Part shown: piece by piece, positions 25,341 to 34,986 of the stretch
How positions within the stretch are numbered: the first letter of the stretch is position 1
Layout of the letters: each line of letters opens with the position of its first letter
NCBI GenBank assembly: GCA_022574185.1
Contig: JACZSM010000002.1
Location: 1-64,000 of the forward strand
Source: Pseudomonadota bacterium
Lineage (GTDB): Bacteria; Pseudomonadota; Gammaproteobacteria; Steroidobacterales; Woeseiaceae
Direction of reading: 5' to 3'
DNA length: 64,000 nt
Made by a program: the position numbers and the translations under genes
Notes under the pieces: generated by a model
Seen by the model: only the letters and a program-made list of their open reading frames with translations
Database searches by the model: none
What the model was told of the DNA's origin: nothing

Positions 25341-26126
25341 CTACTTGCCCTTCCAGACCGGATCTCGTTTTTCGGCGAACGCGCGCGCGCCTTCCAGTTG
25401 ATCCTCGCTGGAATAAAGTATGTCGACCGTCTTAAACTTGCGCCCGGTCATATTTCGCAATGCATCGATGAATTTCATGTTTTCGGCCTCGCGCACGACT
25501 TCCTTGATCGCGGCATACACGAGAGGTGGACCTGACTCGATCAGGCGCGCGACTTCCCAGGCGCGTTCCATGAGTTGACTGGCAGCAACGATCTCGTTAA
25601 CGATGCCCCAGCGATGCACCTCTTCTGCGTCGAGCCAGCGACCCGTTAACAGCATCTCCATCGCGATGTGGTAGGGAATTCGCTTCGGCAGTTTGATTGA
25701 TGCCGCATCGGCAACCGTGCCCGAGCGAATTTCCGGAAACGCGAACGTTGCGTGATCGGCGGCAAGAATAATGTCCGCACACAGAGCAATTTCGAAACCG
25801 CCGCCGCAACAAATGCCATTGATCGCACCGATCACGGGCTTGTTGAAGTCTTCAAGTTCCTGGATGCCGCCGAATCCGCCGATGCCATAATCGCCGTCCA
25901 CGGCTTCACCGCCGGCGGCGGCCTTGAGATCCCACCCGGCACAGAAAAACTTTTCACCGGCACCGCTGAGAATCGCGACGCGCAGTGCCGGGTTGTCGCG
26001 AAAATCCGCGAAGATCTCACCCATTGCCACACTCGTTGCGCGATCGATGGCGTTGGCTTTCGGCCGGTCGATAATGACTTCGAGAATGCCGCCTTCAACA
26101 CGCGTTTTGATTTGTTCTTTGCTCAT
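25341..26126 (-). CDS. caiD: Enoyl-CoA hydratase, carnitinyl-CoA dehydratase type
   Basis: A 261-residue crotonase, the same length as E. coli CaiD. ATG at 26126 is chosen because MSKEQIKTRVEGGILEVIID is the natural start of the fold. The oxyanion-hole segments are AGEKFFCAGWDLKAA and GINGICCGGGFEIALCAD (INGICCGGGFEIALCADI region), and the FPEIRSGTVADAASIKLP stretch is typical of the CaiD group. Expected reaction: hydration of crotonobetainyl-CoA to L-carnitinyl-CoA. Its neighbours (CaiA-like dehydrogenase, carnitine dehydrogenase) support this. A general short-chain enoyl-CoA hydratase is the alternative. Confidence 0.8.
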   Translation of the reverse strand: MSKEQIKTRVEGGILEVIIDRPKANAIDRATSVAMGEIFADFRDNPALRVAILSGAGEKFFCAGWDLKAAAGGEAVDGDYGIGGFGGIQELEDFNKPVIGAINGICCGGGFEIALCADIILAADHATFAFPEIRSGTVADAASIKLPKRIPYHIAMEMLLTGRWLDAEEVHRWGIVNEIVAASQLMERAWEVARLIESGPPLVYAAIKEVVREAENMKFIDALRNMTGRKFKTVDILYSSEDQLEGARAFAEKRDPVWKGK

Positions 26127-26151
26127 GATGCCCTGCCGGTTCTGAATTGTG

Positions 26152-27312
26152 CTATTTCTCAAGGGGCCGCAGTAATTCGCGACTAATGATGTGGCGCTGA
26201 ATCTCGGATGTGCCCTCCCAGATCCGCTCAACCCGTGCGTCACGCCAGAAGCGTTCCATTGGCAGGTCGCTCATCAGTCCCATGCCACCGAAGATTTGCA
26301 GCGCTTCGTCGGTGACGCGCGCCAGCATCTCAGTCGCGTACAACTTGGCGCTGGCGATCTCGCGATTCGACGGCAAGTCCTTGTCTAGTCTCCACGCGGC
26401 CGACAACGTCAGCCAGTCCGCCGCGTCGATTTCCGTAATCATGTCAGCCAGCTTGAACGACACACCCTGGAACTTGCTGATCGCCTGCCCAAATTGTTTA
26501 CGTTCGACAGAGAAAGGCAGCACGAGGTCCATAGCACGACGCGCGCGACCAACGGCCATGGCCGCAACGGTTAATCGAGTGGCGTACAACCATTCATTGG
26601 CCAGGGCAAAACCCTGGTGTGGTTCGCCGAGCATTTGCTCTTTGGGCAGGCGGCAGTTGTCGAAATTCAGGATGGAGTTGTGATAGCCGCGATGCGACAC
26701 GGAATTGTAACCGGGGCGGATCTCGAATCCCGGCGTGCCACGGTCGACGAGGAAGCAGCTGATTTTCTTTTTCGGACCGCGTGGTGTCTCTTCCTCCCCG
26801 GTCGCAACGAATACAATAATGAAGTCTGCAATGTCGGCGTGGCTGATGAAGTGCTTCGTGCCATTGATGATCCAGTCGTCGCCATCCGCGACGGCCGAAC
26901 ATTTCATGCCGCGAACGTCGGAGCCGGCATCGGGCTCGGACATAGCCAGAGCATCGATTTTCTCGCCCGATACGGCAGGCAACAGGTAGCGCTCACGTTG
27001 TTCGCCCGTACACGCTTCCAGTATCCCCGACGGCCGGCCGAAATAGACCGTCAATGCCATCGAGGCACGGCCGAGTTCTCTCTCGAGCAACGTGAAGTCA
27101 AGTTGACTAAGGCCGCCACCGCCAACCTCGGTAGGCAGGTTGGCTGCGTAGAAGCCGATGTCCTTGCACTTCTGCGCGATTTCCTGTCCCAGTTCTTTGG
27201 GCACAATGCCCGTGCGTTCGACCTCTTCCTCATGCGGATAGAGTTCGTTTTCGACGAACGCCCTGACCGTGTCGACAATCAGTTGCTGCTCGTCATTGAG
27301 TTCAAAATTCAT
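26152..27312 (-). CDS. Acyl-CoA dehydrogenase, CaiA-like (gamma-butyrobetainyl-CoA dehydrogenase candidate)
   Basis: A 386-residue FAD-dependent acyl-CoA dehydrogenase. Both family signatures are present: ALAMSEPDAGSDVRGMKCSA for flavin and substrate, and LQIFGGMGLMSDLPMERFWRD near the C-terminus, followed by the catalytic glutamate in RIWEGTSEIQRH. In the carnitine operon it could oxidise gamma-butyrobetainyl-CoA to crotonobetainyl-CoA, passing electrons to ETF. No etf genes are in the window. It lies 15 bases from the carnitine-dehydrogenase fusion gene and 25 from the CaiD-like gene. Substrate is inferred from context. Confidence 0.82.
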   Translation of the reverse strand: MNFELNDEQQLIVDTVRAFVENELYPHEEEVERTGIVPKELGQEIAQKCKDIGFYAANLPTEVGGGGLSQLDFTLLERELGRASMALTVYFGRPSGILEACTGEQRERYLLPAVSGEKIDALAMSEPDAGSDVRGMKCSAVADGDDWIINGTKHFISHADIADFIIVFVATGEEETPRGPKKKISCFLVDRGTPGFEIRPGYNSVSHRGYHNSILNFDNCRLPKEQMLGEPHQGFALANEWLYATRLTVAAMAVGRARRAMDLVLPFSVERKQFGQAISKFQGVSFKLADMITEIDAADWLTLSAAWRLDKDLPSNREIASAKLYATEMLARVTDEALQIFGGMGLMSDLPMERFWRDARVERIWEGTSEIQRHIISRELLRPLEK

Positions 27313-27327
27313 GGTCTGGGGTTCCTG

Positions 27328-28812
27328 TTATCGCTGACCAACGCATCGGCCTGCGGCCTCTGGTCTTGGCACAGACGAATGCGCATCGGTAATCTTCATG
27401 AGTACTCGCAAATCCTCCGCCGTGGCTGCGCACACTTTGCCACTGTGCGTATCCACGTGCAGGTACATGGCCTCGAGATGCGCCAGCAGTCGATCGTCCT
27501 CAGTAGCGTGCAACTTGTAAAACACGTGCAGTCGTTTCGCGTCGGCCGCGAGTATCTGCACCGTTGTGTACATCGCTTCGTTGACGCCAACCTCGCCAAA
27601 AAACTGCGTGTGCGTCTCCGCTGTGTAATAACTATGTCCCGCGACGACGTAGTCGTCGTGCATGCCGATCACGCGCAGCAGTGCCTCGCAGCTGTCACTG
27701 AATACCTGTGTATAGCGGAATTCTGTCATGTGACCGTTGTAATCGATCCATGCCGGCAACACAGACAGGTCGAGCAGGCGCAGCGGTGCCGATGTATCGT
27801 GTACGGCGTTGTCTCCCGCCTGTGCCGCGAGGAATATATCATGCGCATTCAGCACCTGGCCTGCGCCCCAGTCGCGCTCTTTGAGCATGCGCAACATGCC
27901 AACCAGGTTGCGGTCGCGTATCTGCTCAAGTTCGGCCAGCGTGTACTGACCAGACTGCGCATCGGATTGTGCGGCGATTTTCTGTATCAGCTCCTCGGTT
28001 AATTCAGGCACGTCGGTCAGCTTTGTCCATGGCCATTGCAGTGCCGGGCCGAACTGGCGAATAAAGTGCGCCATGCCCTCTTTCCCGCCGGCGAGTCGGA
28101 ATGTCTCGAATAAGCCCATCTGTGCCCAGCGCAGACCGAACCCATAGCGTATCGAATCATCGATCTCCTGCGTGGTCGCAATATCATCATTGACGAGCCA
28201 GAGCCCTTCGCGCCACACCGCTTCCATCAATCGGTCGGCCAGATGAGCGTCGATTTCCTTGCGCAGTACCAGTGGCTGCATGCCGATCGAGGTCAACAGA
28301 TCACAGGCGCGCCGCGTGCGCTCGGCATCGCCAGCCGGACCCGCAACCACCTCGACGAGCGGCAACAGATACACGGGATTGAATGGATGCGCGACGATTA
28401 TCTGCGCAGGATTACTTGCGCCAATTTGCAGTTGGCTTGGCTTGAACCCCGATGTCGATGAACCGATGATCGCGTCGTCTGCCGCATGCGCCTGGATCTC
28501 CGCCAGCACCGAGTGTTTCAGCGCCAGGTCCTCGGTAACGCTCTCTTGTATCCAGGTCGCGTCGGCCACGGCTTCTGCCACGTCGCTGACAAATGATATC
28601 TCGCGCTCGGCCGGCATCGGAAAATCAGCGAGCGCCGGCAGTGACTTGCGCGCATTGTCCAGCACCTCGACAACGCGCTCCGCAGCATTCGCGTGCGGGT
28701 CAAATACGGCCACATCCCAGCCATGCAATGCAAACCTGGCGGCCCAGCCACCGCCGATCAGACCGCCGCCGATGATTGCAGCCTTCTGTCGTGAGACAGC
28801 GGCGTCTGTCAT
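27328..28812 (-). CDS. L-carnitine dehydrogenase fused to betainyl-CoA thioesterase
   Basis: A 494-residue bifunctional protein. Residues about 1-330 form a 3-hydroxyacyl-CoA-dehydrogenase-like NAD enzyme with the dinucleotide loop IIGGGLIGGGWAARFA and the catalytic HPFNP motif; this matches L-carnitine 3-dehydrogenase (EC 1.1.1.108). Residues about 345-480 form a hotdog thioesterase with WIDYNGHMTEFRYTQVFSD. Such fusions are known in carnitine catabolism: the first half oxidises carnitine to 3-dehydrocarnitine and the second hydrolyses betainyl-CoA produced by the next enzyme. The start overlaps by 4 bases the end of the BKACE gene, so the two are tightly coupled. Confidence 0.88.
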   Translation of the reverse strand: MTDAAVSRQKAAIIGGGLIGGGWAARFALHGWDVAVFDPHANAAERVVEVLDNARKSLPALADFPMPAEREISFVSDVAEAVADATWIQESVTEDLALKHSVLAEIQAHAADDAIIGSSTSGFKPSQLQIGASNPAQIIVAHPFNPVYLLPLVEVVAGPAGDAERTRRACDLLTSIGMQPLVLRKEIDAHLADRLMEAVWREGLWLVNDDIATTQEIDDSIRYGFGLRWAQMGLFETFRLAGGKEGMAHFIRQFGPALQWPWTKLTDVPELTEELIQKIAAQSDAQSGQYTLAELEQIRDRNLVGMLRMLKERDWGAGQVLNAHDIFLAAQAGDNAVHDTSAPLRLLDLSVLPAWIDYNGHMTEFRYTQVFSDSCEALLRVIGMHDDYVVAGHSYYTAETHTQFFGEVGVNEAMYTTVQILAADAKRLHVFYKLHATEDDRLLAHLEAMYLHVDTHSGKVCAATAEDLRVLMKITDAHSSVPRPEAAGRCVGQR

Positions 28813-29720
28813 CGAGGCGCTCGTTTCGTGAGTTGCAATTTTTCCCGGACGGCCGCCGGCGTCATCACTGTCGCGCCCATCGCCTCGACGATCCCGACAG
28901 CACGCTCGACGAGCTGCGCGTTCGTGGCAAGCACGCCTTTGTCGAGGTAAATGTTGTCTTCGAGGCCGATGCGGACGTTGCCGCCAGCCAGAATTGCCGC
29001 GGCGACGTAGGGCATCTCGTTGCGGCCGAGCGAAAACGCCGAGAAATGCCAGTCCGCGGGCACGTTGGCGACCATCGCCATAAACGTATTGAGATCATCG
29101 GGCGCACCCCATGGAATGCCCATGCACAGTTGCACGAGTATGGGCGACTTGATGATGCCCTCTTTTTCGAGCAGTTTCGCAAACCACAGGTGGCCGGAGT
29201 CAAACGCCTCGATCTCAACGCACACATCGAGATCCGTCATCATCTGTCCCATCGCGCGCAGCATGCTGGTCGTATTCGTCATGACGTAGTCTGCCTCCGC
29301 GAAATTCATCGTGCCGCAATCGAGCGTGCAGATCTCGGGCAGGCATTCGGCGACATGCTCGACACGCTCCTCGGCAGTTGCCATGTCGGTGCCCGCTTCG
29401 TTGAGCGGCAACGGCGCGTCTGCCGGGCCGAAAACAAGGTCGCCACCCATGCCTGCCGTCAGGTTGATGACGACATCGGTAGCGGATTCGCGTATGCGCT
29501 CCGTCACCTCGCGATACAGGTCGACCCGTCTTGACGCTGCGCCGGTTTCCGGATCGCGGACATGGCAATGCACGATGGCGGCACCGGCCTTCGCCGCCTC
29601 GATCGCGCTTGCCGCAATGTCTTTGGGTGACCGCGGCACGTGCGGCGACCTGTCTTGCGTGTTGCCAGATCCTGTCACCGGGCAGGTGATAAAGACTTCA
29701 CGGTTCATTTCCAATGGCAC
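28809..29720 (-). CDS. 3-dehydrocarnitine cleavage enzyme (BKACE/DUF849 family)
   Basis: A 303-residue beta-keto acid cleavage enzyme. The zinc-binding HxH is in AAIVHCHVRDPETG; other family marks are NLTAGMGGDLVFGP, CTLDCGTMNFAEADYVMTN, LCMGIPWGAPDDLNTF and GGNVRIGLEDNIYLDKG. BKACE enzymes condense acetyl-CoA with a 3-oxo acid and release acetoacetate. Next to carnitine dehydrogenase the expected substrate is 3-dehydrocarnitine, giving betainyl-CoA plus acetoacetate. It is the first gene of the leftward carnitine operon and diverges from the dimethylglycine-dehydrogenase-like genes. Confidence 0.87.
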   Translation of the reverse strand: MPLEMNREVFITCPVTGSGNTQDRSPHVPRSPKDIAASAIEAAKAGAAIVHCHVRDPETGAASRRVDLYREVTERIRESATDVVINLTAGMGGDLVFGPADAPLPLNEAGTDMATAEERVEHVAECLPEICTLDCGTMNFAEADYVMTNTTSMLRAMGQMMTDLDVCVEIEAFDSGHLWFAKLLEKEGIIKSPILVQLCMGIPWGAPDDLNTFMAMVANVPADWHFSAFSLGRNEMPYVAAAILAGGNVRIGLEDNIYLDKGVLATNAQLVERAVGIVEAMGATVMTPAAVREKLQLTKRAPR

Positions 29721-29841
29721 GACGATTCCTCATCCAGACCGGCCGGATCTGCAATATGCGCGTTAAACCTGCAAGCGGTCAATGCAGCAGGCTATGAGGC
29801 CGATGCTTTTGCACGTTATAGTTCCGCAAATTGCCGCAGCC

Positions 29842-29855
29842 AGGAGGTCGTTATT
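29842..29855 (+). promoter_or_regulatory. Perfect ribosome site followed by an ATT codon
   Basis: AGGAGGT at 29842-29848 is the strongest ribosome site in this part of the window. Five bases after AGGAGG comes ATT (29853), in frame with the DMGDH-like protein. No in-frame ATG, GTG or TTG lies between the site and the FAD-binding loop, and the only nearby ATG is out of frame and soon stops. The site therefore points to initiation at ATT. Confidence 0.6.
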
Positions 29856-32276
29856 CAATCGCATGCAGAAATCGTAATCGTCGGTGGCGGCATCATGGGT
29901 GTCGGACTGCTCTATCACCTCGCCGAAGAAGGCTGCACGGACAGTCTTCTGATCGAGAAAGGCGAGTTGACCTCAGGGTCGACCTGGCACGCGGCCGGAC
30001 AGTGCCCCAGCCTCATTGGCAATTACAACCTCGCCAAGATTCATGCGTATAGCAACGATCTTTACCCACGCCTGGAAGCACTGACCGGACAGTATGTGAG
30101 CTGGCATGCGTCTGGCGGTATTCGCCTCGCGCGTGATAAGGACGATCTCGACTGGTTCAAATATTTGTACGGAATTTCGCAGAGCGTCGGCTTCGACATG
30201 GAAATCATCGGGCCGGATGAGATTTCCAAGATCGTTCCCTTCCTCGATTTGAGCGGCGTTATTGCAGGCGCCTATACGACCGGCGACGGTCACGCCGACC
30301 CCTCAGGACTCACCAATGCGATGGCGCGTGGGGCGAGCAACATGGGCGCATCGATCGAGCGCCACAATCGTGTGCTCGACATCAAGCTGCGGCCATCGGG
30401 CGACTGGGAGGTCATCACCGAGAAGGGCAATGTCGTCGCTGAAATCGTGGTGAACGCCGGCGGTTGTTATGCGCGCCAGATCTCGCAAATGGTTGGTAGC
30501 GACATGCCCCTGGTCAATATGGAGCACCACTATGTAATCACCGGGAACGTTGCGGAGTTTGTTGAACGCGACGAGGAAATTCCAGTCATTCGTGATCCGC
30601 GCGCATCGGCTTATATTCGACAGGAACAAAAGTGCGGACTCATCGGCATTTACGAAGACGAACAGATGACCGAAGCCTGGGCGCCGAACGGTTACCCGCC
30701 CTGGGAATCGGACAGCGAACTGTTTGCCGATGATCTCGAGCGCCTGATGCCGTGGCTGGGACGGGCAATGGAGCGTCTGCCCATTCTCGAAGACGCCGGC
30801 ATCAAGCGCATCGTCAATGGCGCCATTCCGCACCCACCCGATGGCCCGCCCTACCTTGGACCCGTGGCTGGCATCAAGAATTTCTGGCTATGCTGTGGCG
30901 CATCGTTCGGCATCGCGCAGGGCGCCGGCTGCGGCAAGTATCTTGCACAATGGATATTGCATGGCGATGCGGAAATTAATATGACGGGCTTCGATCCGCG
31001 CCGGCTTGGCGTGTTTGCCGATAAAGATTACGCACGGGCCAAGGCATTTCAGGACTACCACATGACTTACGCCACGATCCTGCCTGGCGAAGAACTGCCG
31101 GCCGGTCGTCCGCAACGTACGAGCCCGTTGTACGAACAGCTCAAGGCTAAAGGTGGCGTATTCACCGAGACCTTTGGCTGGGAGCGGCCCAAGTGGTATT
31201 CGCTCGATGGTCGTAAGGAAGATTACAGCTACCGCCGCAACAATGTGTTCGACATCGTTCGCGAGGAATGCATCGCAGTCCGCGAGCGCGTGGGTATCCT
31301 GGATTTGAGCGGTTTCGCCAAATACGACGTCACGGGGCCGGACGCCGAAGTGTTTTTGAATCGCCTGTGCGCGAACCGCATGCCAGCGAAGAACGGTGGC
31401 ATCGTACTCGCGCATATTCTGTCCACGAACGGCCGCATACTCGGTGAAGTCACGATTACGCGCCTGGCCGATCACCGTTACTACTTGCTGTCGGCGGCAG
31501 GAGCCGAGCTACGCGATCTCGATCATATAGTGCAGGGCCGTCTTGACTCCGAAGACGTCAGCATCGAAAACGTCACGGATGATCGCGGCGTACTGGTGCT
31601 CGCCGGACCCAGGGCCAGAGACGTGCTGGGCAAACTCACCGACACTGACCTGGGTAACGAGTCTTTCCGCTGGCTCAGTGGCCAGGAAATCACGGTCGCC
31701 GGCGCTGAACTTCGCGCATTGCGCATCAATTACGTCGGTGAGCTCGGCTGGGAGCTGCACGCGCATATGCAGGATCTGCAGGTGCTGTATGACGCTTTGT
31801 GGGAGGCAGGCAGCGAATTCGGCATCGCGGACTTCGGACTGTATGCCGTCAACAGCCTGCGCATAGAAAAGGCCTATCGCGGCTGGGGTGCGGAACTTAC
31901 GAATGAAGTCACGATGATCGATGCCGATATGCAGCGCTTCCTCAAGCTCGACAAAGATGAGTTCACTGGCCGGGACGCAACACTCGCGCAACAGAACGAA
32001 GAACGGTTGATGCAACTCATCTACTTCGAGATCGACACAACAGACTCGGACGTTCGTGGCAACGAGCCGATCTTCGCAGGTGACGACTGTGTGGGCGTGA
32101 CGACGTCGGGTGGCTATGGTCACGCCACCCATAAAAGCCTGGGTTTTGGTTACGTGACGCCGGAGCTGGCCAGCGCCGGCACCGAACTCGACATCGCATT
32201 GCTCGGCAACCGTTACAAGGCCCGGGTTCTCAGGGACCCTGTATACGATCCCTCCAATGAGCGGCTGCGGGCATGA
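29853..32276 (+). CDS. Dimethylglycine/sarcosine dehydrogenase-like FAD and folate enzyme, copy 1
   Basis: About 807 residues if initiated at ATT 29853; an in-frame GTG at 29640 would add 71 residues that look non-coding and overlap the divergent gene. The FAD loop EIVIVGGGIMGVGLLYHL lies at the very start, followed by SGSTWHAAGQ with the histidine (His46) that carries covalent FAD in DMGDH. The C-terminal half is a GcvT-like folate domain (about 430-800) with LDLSGFAKYDVTGPDAEVFL, INYVGELGWELH and GLYAVNSLRIEKAYRGWG. It should demethylate dimethylglycine or sarcosine, forming 5,10-methylene-THF and reducing ETF. It is followed 4 bases later by a paralogue. Confidence 0.85.
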   Translation: MQSHAEIVIVGGGIMGVGLLYHLAEEGCTDSLLIEKGELTSGSTWHAAGQCPSLIGNYNLAKIHAYSNDLYPRLEALTGQYVSWHASGGIRLARDKDDLDWFKYLYGISQSVGFDMEIIGPDEISKIVPFLDLSGVIAGAYTTGDGHADPSGLTNAMARGASNMGASIERHNRVLDIKLRPSGDWEVITEKGNVVAEIVVNAGGCYARQISQMVGSDMPLVNMEHHYVITGNVAEFVERDEEIPVIRDPRASAYIRQEQKCGLIGIYEDEQMTEAWAPNGYPPWESDSELFADDLERLMPWLGRAMERLPILEDAGIKRIVNGAIPHPPDGPPYLGPVAGIKNFWLCCGASFGIAQGAGCGKYLAQWILHGDAEINMTGFDPRRLGVFADKDYARAKAFQDYHMTYATILPGEELPAGRPQRTSPLYEQLKAKGGVFTETFGWERPKWYSLDGRKEDYSYRRNNVFDIVREECIAVRERVGILDLSGFAKYDVTGPDAEVFLNRLCANRMPAKNGGIVLAHILSTNGRILGEVTITRLADHRYYLLSAAGAELRDLDHIVQGRLDSEDVSIENVTDDRGVLVLAGPRARDVLGKLTDTDLGNESFRWLSGQEITVAGAELRALRINYVGELGWELHAHMQDLQVLYDALWEAGSEFGIADFGLYAVNSLRIEKAYRGWGAELTNEVTMIDADMQRFLKLDKDEFTGRDATLAQQNEERLMQLIYFEIDTTDSDVRGNEPIFAGDDCVGVTTSGGYGHATHKSLGFGYVTPELASAGTELDIALLGNRYKARVLRDPVYDPSNERLRA

Positions 32277-32280
32277 CGCA

Positions 32281-34725
32281 ATGACGGATCTTCCTAAAAA
32301 AGCGAACGCCGTCATTATCGGTGGCGGCGTTATCGGCTGCTCGATTGCATATCACCTCGCGAAACTCGGCTGGTCGGATGTCGTATTGCTTGAACGTCAG
32401 CAGCTCACCAGCGGCACAACCTGGCATGCGGCCGGCCTTGTCGGGCAACTGCGCGCCTCGTTCAACCTGACCAAACTTGCCAAGTACACAAGCGATCTCT
32501 ACCTCGGACTCGAAGAGGAAACCGGTCAGGCGACAGGCTATCGCCAGTGCGGCTCGATCACGATTGCAACCAACAACGAGCGCTTCGAAGAACTCAAACG
32601 CGGCGCCTCGATGGCAAAAGTTTTTGACCTGGAAGTCAATGTCATATCCGTTGACGAGATTGTCGAACGCTTCCCGCTGATTTACAGCGACGACCTGCTC
32701 GGCGGCATCCACATGCCGTCGGATGGCTACGCCAATGCCATCGATATCACCCAGGCCCTGGCAAAAGGCGCGCGCAATAATGGTGCGCAGATATTTCAAA
32801 ACACTCTGGTCACGCAGATTTTGCATGACGGCAGCAAGGTGACTGGTGTTTCCACACCGAACGGCGATATCGATGCCAAGTACGTTGTTATCTGTGGCGG
32901 CATGTGGTCGCGCGATCTTGCCGCATCAGTCGGCGTTAATGTGCCATTGCACGCCTGCGAGCATTACTACGCGTTGTTCGAGTCCGTCGAAGGGCTGGAT
33001 CCCAGTCTCCCTGTCATGCGTGACTACGATGCGTGCACCTATTTCAAGTACGACGCTGGCAAGTTACTCGTCGGCGCGTTCGAACCCTCGGCAAAACCCT
33101 GGGGCATGGATGGCATTGCAGAAGATTTCTGTTTCGATGAAATCGCTGGCGACTTCGATCACTTCGAACCGATATTGCAGGGTGCGATGCATCGAATACC
33201 GGCACTGGAGAACGCTGGAATTCAGAAATTCTTTTGCGGTCCCGAGAGTTTCACCCCCGATGTGCGTTATCACATTGGCCAGGCGCCGAACCTCGCGAAT
33301 TGCTACATCTCGGCCGGCATGAACTCAATCGGCCTGCAATCGGCCGGCGGCATCGGCAAGGTCATGTCGGAGTGGATGCGCGATGGCTATCCACCCGTCG
33401 ATCTCTGGGAAGTCGACGTGCGCCGCGCCATGCCGTTTCAGGGCAATCGAAAATATCTGCGCGAGCGAGTCAGCGAGAGTCTCGGGCTGCTGTACGCGAC
33501 ACACTGGCCATACCGGCAGTATGCGAGCTCGCGCGGTGTCCGCAAGTCAGCCGTCCACGACCGGCTCGTCGCGGTTGGCGCCTGCCATGGCGAGGCCTTT
33601 GGCTGGGAACGTCCGAACTGGTATGCACCCGAGGGCGTCGAGCCCAAATACGAATACAGCTATGGCCGGCAGAACTGGTTCGAGTACTCGGCCGCCGAAC
33701 ACATGGCCGTACGCGAAGGCGTCGGCTTGTTCGATCAATCGTCATTCGCAAAATTCCGGCTCGAAGGTCGCGACGCAATGCGCGTCCTGAACCAGGTGTG
33801 TGCCAATGACATCGACCAGCGCCCCGGACGGTTGGTCTATACACAGTGGCTCAATGATCGCGGCGGTATCGAGGCAGACCTGACCGTGACGCGCCTGGAT
33901 GCGAGCACGTTTCTGATCGTCACGGCGGCCGAAACGGAGGTCCGCGATTTTTACTGGTTAAAGCAACACATCCCGGACGACGCTCACTGTGTGCTGACCA
34001 ACGTGACATCGAGCATGGGTGTGCTATCGATCATGGGGCCGCGTTCGCGCGAACTATTGCAGTCGGTGACGCCCGCGGACATGAGCCACGCGGCGTTTCC
34101 GTTTGGCAGCAGTAAAGAAATCGAACTCGGTTACGCAATCGTGCGCGCGTCACGCATCACGTTTGTCGGCGAACTGGGTTGGGAGTTGTACGTGCCGACG
34201 GAGTTCATGCTCGGCGTCTACGACGAAATCGTAGCCGCGGGCGAGTCGTATGGGCTTGTGCACGCGGGCTACCACGCATTGAACTCACTGCGCATTGAAA
34301 AAGGCTACCGGCACTGGAGCCATGACATCAGTGACGAAGACACGCCGCTGGAAGCCGGCCTGGGTTTTGCGGTCAAGTTCGACAAGGCCGACGGCTTCAT
34401 CGGCCGGGATGCTTTACTGGCACAAAAGAAAACCGGCGTTGGCAAACGACTGTTGCAATTCAAGCTGCACGACCCTAATACGCTGCTGTACCACAACGAA
34501 CCCATATGGCGTGACGACAAACTTGTCGGTCATATTACCTCGGGCGCTTATGGCCACAGTCTCGGCAGCTGCATCGGCCTCGGCTATGTGCATCTGCAAA
34601 AAAGCGAGGACCCAGCCGACATGATCAATGGCAGCTACACGATCGAAGTTGCCGGCGATCTGTGTGCCACGAATGCGTCGCTGCGCCCGATGTACGATCC
34701 CGACAACCGTCGTATACGTTGTTAA
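32281..34725 (+). CDS. Dimethylglycine/sarcosine dehydrogenase-like FAD and folate enzyme, copy 2
   Basis: An 814-residue paralogue of the upstream gene, with the same architecture: FAD loop AVIIGGGVIGCSIAYHLA, covalent-FAD motif SGTTWHAAGL (His49), DAO domain to about residue 400, then the GcvT-like folate domain and barrel (VGLFDQSSFAKFRLEG, FVGELGWELYVP, ALNSLRIEKGYRHWSHD). The two copies are well diverged, so they may act on successive substrates, dimethylglycine and sarcosine. ATG at 32281 starts 4 bases after the previous stop; an earlier in-frame ATG at 32257 would overlap that gene. Confidence 0.88.
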   Translation: MTDLPKKANAVIIGGGVIGCSIAYHLAKLGWSDVVLLERQQLTSGTTWHAAGLVGQLRASFNLTKLAKYTSDLYLGLEEETGQATGYRQCGSITIATNNERFEELKRGASMAKVFDLEVNVISVDEIVERFPLIYSDDLLGGIHMPSDGYANAIDITQALAKGARNNGAQIFQNTLVTQILHDGSKVTGVSTPNGDIDAKYVVICGGMWSRDLAASVGVNVPLHACEHYYALFESVEGLDPSLPVMRDYDACTYFKYDAGKLLVGAFEPSAKPWGMDGIAEDFCFDEIAGDFDHFEPILQGAMHRIPALENAGIQKFFCGPESFTPDVRYHIGQAPNLANCYISAGMNSIGLQSAGGIGKVMSEWMRDGYPPVDLWEVDVRRAMPFQGNRKYLRERVSESLGLLYATHWPYRQYASSRGVRKSAVHDRLVAVGACHGEAFGWERPNWYAPEGVEPKYEYSYGRQNWFEYSAAEHMAVREGVGLFDQSSFAKFRLEGRDAMRVLNQVCANDIDQRPGRLVYTQWLNDRGGIEADLTVTRLDASTFLIVTAAETEVRDFYWLKQHIPDDAHCVLTNVTSSMGVLSIMGPRSRELLQSVTPADMSHAAFPFGSSKEIELGYAIVRASRITFVGELGWELYVPTEFMLGVYDEIVAAGESYGLVHAGYHALNSLRIEKGYRHWSHDISDEDTPLEAGLGFAVKFDKADGFIGRDALLAQKKTGVGKRLLQFKLHDPNTLLYHNEPIWRDDKLVGHITSGAYGHSLGSCIGLGYVHLQKSEDPADMINGSYTIEVAGDLCATNASLRPMYDPDNRRIRC

Positions 34726-34986
34726 TACTCCGTCCAGGGTGTATTGAAGGGTTATATGCAGTTCGTACCAGCAGATCTTCGAGCTCTTCCCGCTGTCTCG
34801 GATCTGCCCCATCGTCTGCTCTTCTTCTAAAGTCCAAAGAAGAACTTAGCCGCCAGTTCGTCGCCACCCATTTGACCCAAGCAATACTCGTGAAACTCCC
34901 ACGAATAGACAGTGTCAGAACCGTGTATGATGCGCCGCTTCAGCTTTTCCGAAAGCCACCGAAGTCTTGAAAATGGAATTTGATCG

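Noticed and set aside
26617-28002. Long open frame on the plus strand (461 codons) opposite the carnitine genes
   Set aside because: It is antisense to clearly conserved acyl-CoA dehydrogenase and carnitine dehydrogenase genes, has no family-like motifs, and is expected from codon bias in GC-rich DNA.
28776-29534. Plus-strand open frame opposite the BKACE gene
   Set aside because: Complement of a well-supported gene, with an Arg/His-rich translation and no recognisable domain.
29640-29852. GTG start at 29640 for the first DMGDH-like gene
   Set aside because: It would add 71 residues unlike any DMGDH and overlap the divergent BKACE gene, with no ribosome site; the ATT start fits homologues better.
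34902-34919. An 18-base string nearly identical (17 of 18) to 22020-22037, both in intergenic DNA
   Set aside because: Too short to call a repeat family; parts of the motif also occur inside genes, so chance is likely.
34726-34986. Intergenic segment before the cyclophilin pseudogene, partly resembling the feoA-feoB junction (ACTCCGTC...GTATTG)
   Set aside because: About 21 of 27 bases agree, but there is no stem here and no gene context in common, so it is treated as chance.
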